Part shown: positions 59,586-64,000 of the stretch, in pieces
How the letters are laid out: each line of letters starts with the position of its first letter
Numbering within the stretch: position 1 is the first letter of the stretch
Translations under genes and position numbers: made by a program
Notes under the pieces: generated by a model
Database searches by the model: none
The model's input: only the letters and a program-made list of their open reading frames with translations
Told to the model about the DNA's origin: nothing
From: Albula goreensis
Taxonomy: Eukaryota > Chordata > Actinopteri > Albuliformes > Albulidae
Assembly (NCBI GenBank): GCA_022829145.1
Contig: CM040753.1
Span: 10,084,384-10,148,383, forward strand
DNA: 64,000 nt
Reading direction: 5' to 3'

Positions 59586-62305
59586 TGCTGTGCAATACAG
59601 CTGGCTTTAGTAATTTAAAATACCCAGCAGCTGATATGTGGATGCCGACACCCACACTCCCTTTGATCTGCAATGGTCATTAAACTAATTAAAGCCTAAT
59701 ATGCCCTTGTCGGTGAATGTGGCAGTTAGATGGGTTACTCAGAGTAACTCAGACATTGCTCTCTCTGGAGATGATTTAGAGCTGTTTTGTACAATTAACT
59801 GCTGGAGTGTGCTCTTGATCGTGTAGGTCTTGTGGGAAATCTGTGGGGTTTTTAAAATTTTCCTGGAGTCATTCTGAGATTTGCTGTAGGCAGCAGTGTT
59901 TAGTGATGAATGGAATGAAAAAGGAAAAGGCAGTCATTTTTACGGGCTCAGCTATGGGAAGGTATACGCTTATGCCTGTTTAATGTTATTTATTCAGTAC
60001 TCAGTGTTGAAATAGCATGCATCAAACATACACTCTTATTTATAGTTTTTACTCGATATAGACTTATCGTTTTGTTCTGAATACTTGGGAAGAAAATGCG
60101 TTTTTGTTTTTGTCCCGATCCTCTGAGAATTTCTACAAGCCAGCATAGTTATGGTACTTGTTTTTCAATATTCACACTAAATGCTAAATGTCTATTGTTG
60201 TCACAAAATAACATTGTGTGTTCGCCTGCAAGACGTTGACAGCATGGTGAATGGCGCAATGCAGTCTGGGAGGCATCCAGTGAAAGACCAAAGCCTACTC
60301 TACTGTTTACATGTGTGATTGAGATCTGGATGCCGTCAGGGACACAGTGTGTGTATGACTGTTTGTGTGTGCTGAGGTCTGTATGATGGGGGCGAATAAC
60401 ATATGGTATACCTGTGGTAGAAGTGGCCTGAACATTACCCACCTGCAGTGAACTCTTTGCCTGCCTAAAATCACAGATGGCTCAAGGCAACATGTCAGGT
60501 GGGCTGGGAAGGGGGCCAGACTACACTAAACTGAGTTTGTGATGCTAAAATTGTGATTTCTGTACTTTTCAAAATGTACTAGTGTGTTGTAGTTTAATTA
60601 TATTGGAAACAGCAGACGCTTACTTCAAGTTTGAATGTCCTGATGGGTATGGTAAGAAGCCTGTAATTGTATTATGTTTCTGCATTTGTCTTAAACCATT
60701 TTTAAAAGTCAAAGTGAATCAAATCGGACAGGTCTGGAGACTTGAGATTTAATAATAGCATGTCTCATTTTAACTGGGATGAGAGATGAAGGTGAAATTA
60801 AATAGAACACATAACTGAGGAATTGAGATATTTAACTGGATTTGTCACAGTGACATATGACATGGAATTATTTTAACTGGAGTGCTTGTAGGTGACGGAG
60901 CAAAGATAATGCCTTTTGTTTCTGTGCAATAACCATCTGTCCAGAGTGACCTAGATGCTTTAAAATTGGCAGGGGCATCAAAAGGCATTTCTCCTCTGCA
61001 ACAGACTTAGGGATTTTTGAATTGAATAATCACATTAACAAATGAATCATCTGTTTGACATCCCCCAGAGAATCAAAGGTCATCATCGCAAAATGCATGC
61101 ATGTTTAGTGTAGACAGTTCCTTACATTGACCCCTTGAAAGCAATACACACATACAAACAAACATTTGCTGGAGTTACATTAAGCATATTAGGAAGTAAC
61201 GATATTGCAGCTTTGGCATTTAATAATGAATAATTACCCACAGAGGAAGTTAAATCAGTTTTTTTAATTGAAATAATTAAATTCACAGATGCATTGTTAA
61301 AAACATCAAACTTTAACCAGACTGTGTCAGATATATGCAAATATGACCACAGCTGAAGTTTGCCAAGGGTGTGGGGTATTCCAAAGGGCCTGGCATAGGG
61401 CTCAATTTTTGTCAGATTACTGGCAAAAACACACATGTGTAGTAGTAAAATTAATAATCCTGTCCATTACAAATGGACTATTTCTTGCCCATGCCAAGTT
61501 TTGTAGTTTCATGGTCTGAATTAAAGACATTTGCCTCAACATGGCTATGGAAATCAAATAGAGTGTGTGGGTAAAAATATTTTGCCCTTTTTTTGTTGAT
61601 TTGTTTGGGTTTTCATCCAGACAACCTCTTAACTCAAATGTTGGCACTATGAGCTATTTTGGTGGCATTGCTAATGTGCCCATATGAAGATTGAACAGAT
61701 GGGACAAACAATCAAATCCCCCATCACACAAGACTGTTCTGTGGATGATGTGTTTCATCTCACTCTGAGGCAAACCATTAAACACCTATTTTAAATACAA
61801 CCTGTACTGAATTAGGCTGTCCAAGGTAAGATGCATCACATCTGTAAATACTTGCTATTCAATGCATTTGAATGAGAGGACTGTACACCTGTCACATAGA
61901 TAAGATACTTCTTTTTAAATAAGTATATAGGTTGATTTAAGGGCTTTCAAAGAACTGAGAAACCATTCATTATACTGGAATTTGGTTATCATATATTTAT
62001 ATAATAGGGATGCATCCAAGGCAGCCAAACTATTGGCTAAAGTAAGAGGAAATAATATTTATATTCTATGTTCTCCATTTTTTCTCTGAAAACTAAACAA
62101 ATCACAACTGATACAAACACATTCTCCAGATCAGCTTTGTTAAAAATTGGTAACTGAAATAATTTTGATTCTATTTCATTCTGCACAGCTCATACTGCTT
62201 CTGTTCTGTGTTAATGTACAGAACAGCAGGACACAACAACTATTTCAAGGTAAAAAAAGGCAGTTTGCAACATGGTTACAACTGAATGTGGGTAGATAGT
62301 TTTAC
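59586..62305. other. Unassigned non-coding stretch
   Basis: The 59680-60000 part is less AT-rich and holds the palindrome GTTACTCAGAGTAAC (59733-59747). The rest is plain sequence with open frames up to 104 codons, unrecognised. Confidence 0.35.
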
Positions 62306-62423
62306 TGTATTGTGTGTGTGGGGGGTGCAGGGATGAACAGGGTAACCTTGGGATAAACCAGATGAGTATTATGATGACCTGTGAGTTCATGCATGACATG
62401 CTCCCCCACCATCACAATTTGTT
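62306..62423 (+). repeat. Tandem duplication, unit 1 (118 bp)
   Basis: Begins TGTATTGTGTG, then a G-run, and ends TCACAATTTGTT. It is repeated immediately as 62424-62542. The only difference is in the TG/G run: five TG units then five extra Gs here, against six TG units then four in unit 2. It must be a recent duplication. Confidence 0.97.
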
Positions 62424-62542
62424 TGTATTGTGTGTGTGTGGGGGTGCAGGGATGAACAGGGTAACCTTGGGATAAACCAGATGAGTATTATGATGACCTG
62501 TGAGTTCATGCATGACATGCTCCCCCACCATCACAATTTGTT
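62424..62542 (+). repeat. Tandem duplication, unit 2 (119 bp)
   Basis: Second, almost identical unit; one base longer through the TG/G run. The G-run follows an alternating TG tract, so the unit boundary sits at a sequence prone to replication slippage or breakage. Confidence 0.97.
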
Positions 62543-64000
62543 TCTTCAAAATGTGCCTTGCAACTGTTTAGCCATCCCCACTGCAACCCCATTGAGACTC
62601 CCATGTCCTGCCAGGTATTCCCATGGGTGATTACTCTGCTCCTGAATGCTCTTAAATGGAAACTTTACCCAAAACATCTATTTTGATGGTAACTGATCTG
62701 TCCGTAATCTGGTTTAAAAATGTGGCAATTACTGCATATATCCGTCTCATTTCCTAGAACAATCCTCCAGAGTTACATATTGTGTCAAGAGCCAGTACTT
62801 CCCAAAGGGATTCCTACAATTCTGACTCTCCAGTGTTTTTTTTTTATTATTCAATGGTAAATTATATGCTGCATTTCCTGAGGCAGAACAAGCAGCATAA
62901 CACAGATCTGGTGTTAGTTTTGTCATATTTTATTTCTGTCTTGGATAGTAGGTATTATTTCCTCCAGTCCAAATATGAATGGTTTATTGGTAGCTTAAGT
63001 CAGTAGGACATTTCTCACCTTAAAACTTCATAAAGGCACTCGTTTGCTGTAGGGAATGGTCAGGAGTATGCTATCAGCATGGCAAAACTTTGGTAGGGAG
63101 TATACTATTAAATAAATAATTACATAATTCCTGAATTTACTTTCATCTTCATACAAACATGTAAATTGATATATATTTCAATGTTGGAAGTTTGTATTTT
63201 TCATAGACTTTCTTATGTGTGTGTCACTTTTCCTGGGGAGTTCATCACTGCCTTTTCTGAGGTCTGGGAATAACTTCACAGTTTTTTCCCCTGTCGGGCC
63301 TGGGTTTTTTGAATTTTCATTTTGTGAACATAAACACTCAGATGTACAAGAGGAAGCTGTTTGCACAGCAGCATTTTCACTGTTTGACAGTGACTGATGT
63401 CATATAAAAGAGTGGACACTGCCATAGTCACTCTTCCATTTTCCCTTCAAATGTGACTGATTTTGAGAGGTGGTGAATCCATTGGGCAGCAAATGAGACA
63501 GTTGCCCTCTTATCACTGTCTCGTTTACGGTGTGGTCAGTGTTAGCTTGTATGAAGCACAAAGACAAGCAGTCCATTATATTCCACAATATTGTGCTTTG
63601 CATTTGCCAAAGGAAACAAACTGAACCTGAAACTTCTTTATTTTCATTTTGTGATTTGTTTACGTTTATTTATTACTTTTTGTAGAATTTTGTTATCATT
63701 CACTTATTCAATTATTCATTCACTCTCAAGGTTGTGTAAATACAGTAAATGTAATGTTTACAGTAAAGTAGATAAAGAAACATGATGACTTGTGTGTGTA
63801 AATGCTTTGGATTATAACAGACAGATAAGGAGGTAGGTACTATTGTGCTGCATAATTATGGAACAAATTAAAAAACCTTATCTGGTACTCCACAGTACCT
63901 TTTGCAAGACCCACCTCACACAGCACATTTCTGTCTCTCGTGTGACAGACAGCCAAAGGAAGGATGAAGCCACATAAAACACTTATAAATACACCCATAA
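62543..64000. other. Unassigned non-coding stretch
   Basis: AT-rich sequence with a run of Ts near 62837-62847 and small open frames on both strands. No gene seen up to the window end. Confidence 0.4.

Noticed and set aside
1-64000. CRISPR arrays, rRNA or tRNA genes, bacterial operons
   Set aside because: Read for regular spaced repeats, tRNA arms and ribosomal motifs on both strands; none seen, and overall character is vertebrate nuclear DNA.

Overview
The window looks like AT-rich, CpG-poor vertebrate nuclear DNA, most likely from a ray-finned fish. The evidence is a nearly whole Tc1-type transposon of the fish IR/DR kind, several short interspersed copies sharing the tail motif common in fish genomes (CTGCTAAAT), a palindromic MITE with CAGGGGTGTCC ends, a DIRS-like retroelement relic, and many TG/AT microsatellites. 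The species cannot be named from this.

I found no host protein-coding gene, tRNA, rRNA, CRISPR array or bacterial-style operon. The open frames over 120 codons outside transposons resemble no family I know and have no convincing exon structure. The window is therefore best read as intergenic DNA or the inside of a very long intron.

Layout. 1-12.5 kb: unique AT-rich DNA with one interspersed-repeat tail (about 640-885), a G-quadruplex-prone run (4488-4511) and a strong stem-loop (5181-5241). 12.5-18.8 kb: hairpins, microsatellites, a diverged 49-bp repeat pair (13601 and 15923), a 52-bp Z-DNA-type tract (16627), a 61-bp AT run (17692) and a candidate tRNA-derived SINE (about 18428). 20.3-20.7 kb: a GC-richer patch with an NRF1-like palindrome. 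22.35-23.58 kb: broken DIRS-like gag relic and an unexplained GC-richer block. 25434-27058: the Tc1-like element, 1,625 bp, with about 216-bp inverted repeats, TA target duplication and a decayed transposase. 27-42.5 kb: long plain stretch with a homeodomain-site cluster near 30.97 kb and TG repeats near 40.4 kb. 42.5-64 kb: minus-strand SINE copies (42861-43045, 51012-51150), a local duplication (52643/52816), a MITE (54868-55074), a 27-bp tandem repeat (59532) and a recent 118/119-bp tandem duplication (62306-62542).

Nothing here forms a pathway. The only protein-level story is selfish DNA: a transposase that once moved the Tc1-like element, and a fossil retroelement capsid-type gene. The most check-worthy items are the stem-loops, the non-B DNA tracts, the fossil block and the two local duplications. 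All repeat identifications come from memory of consensus patterns, without a database search.
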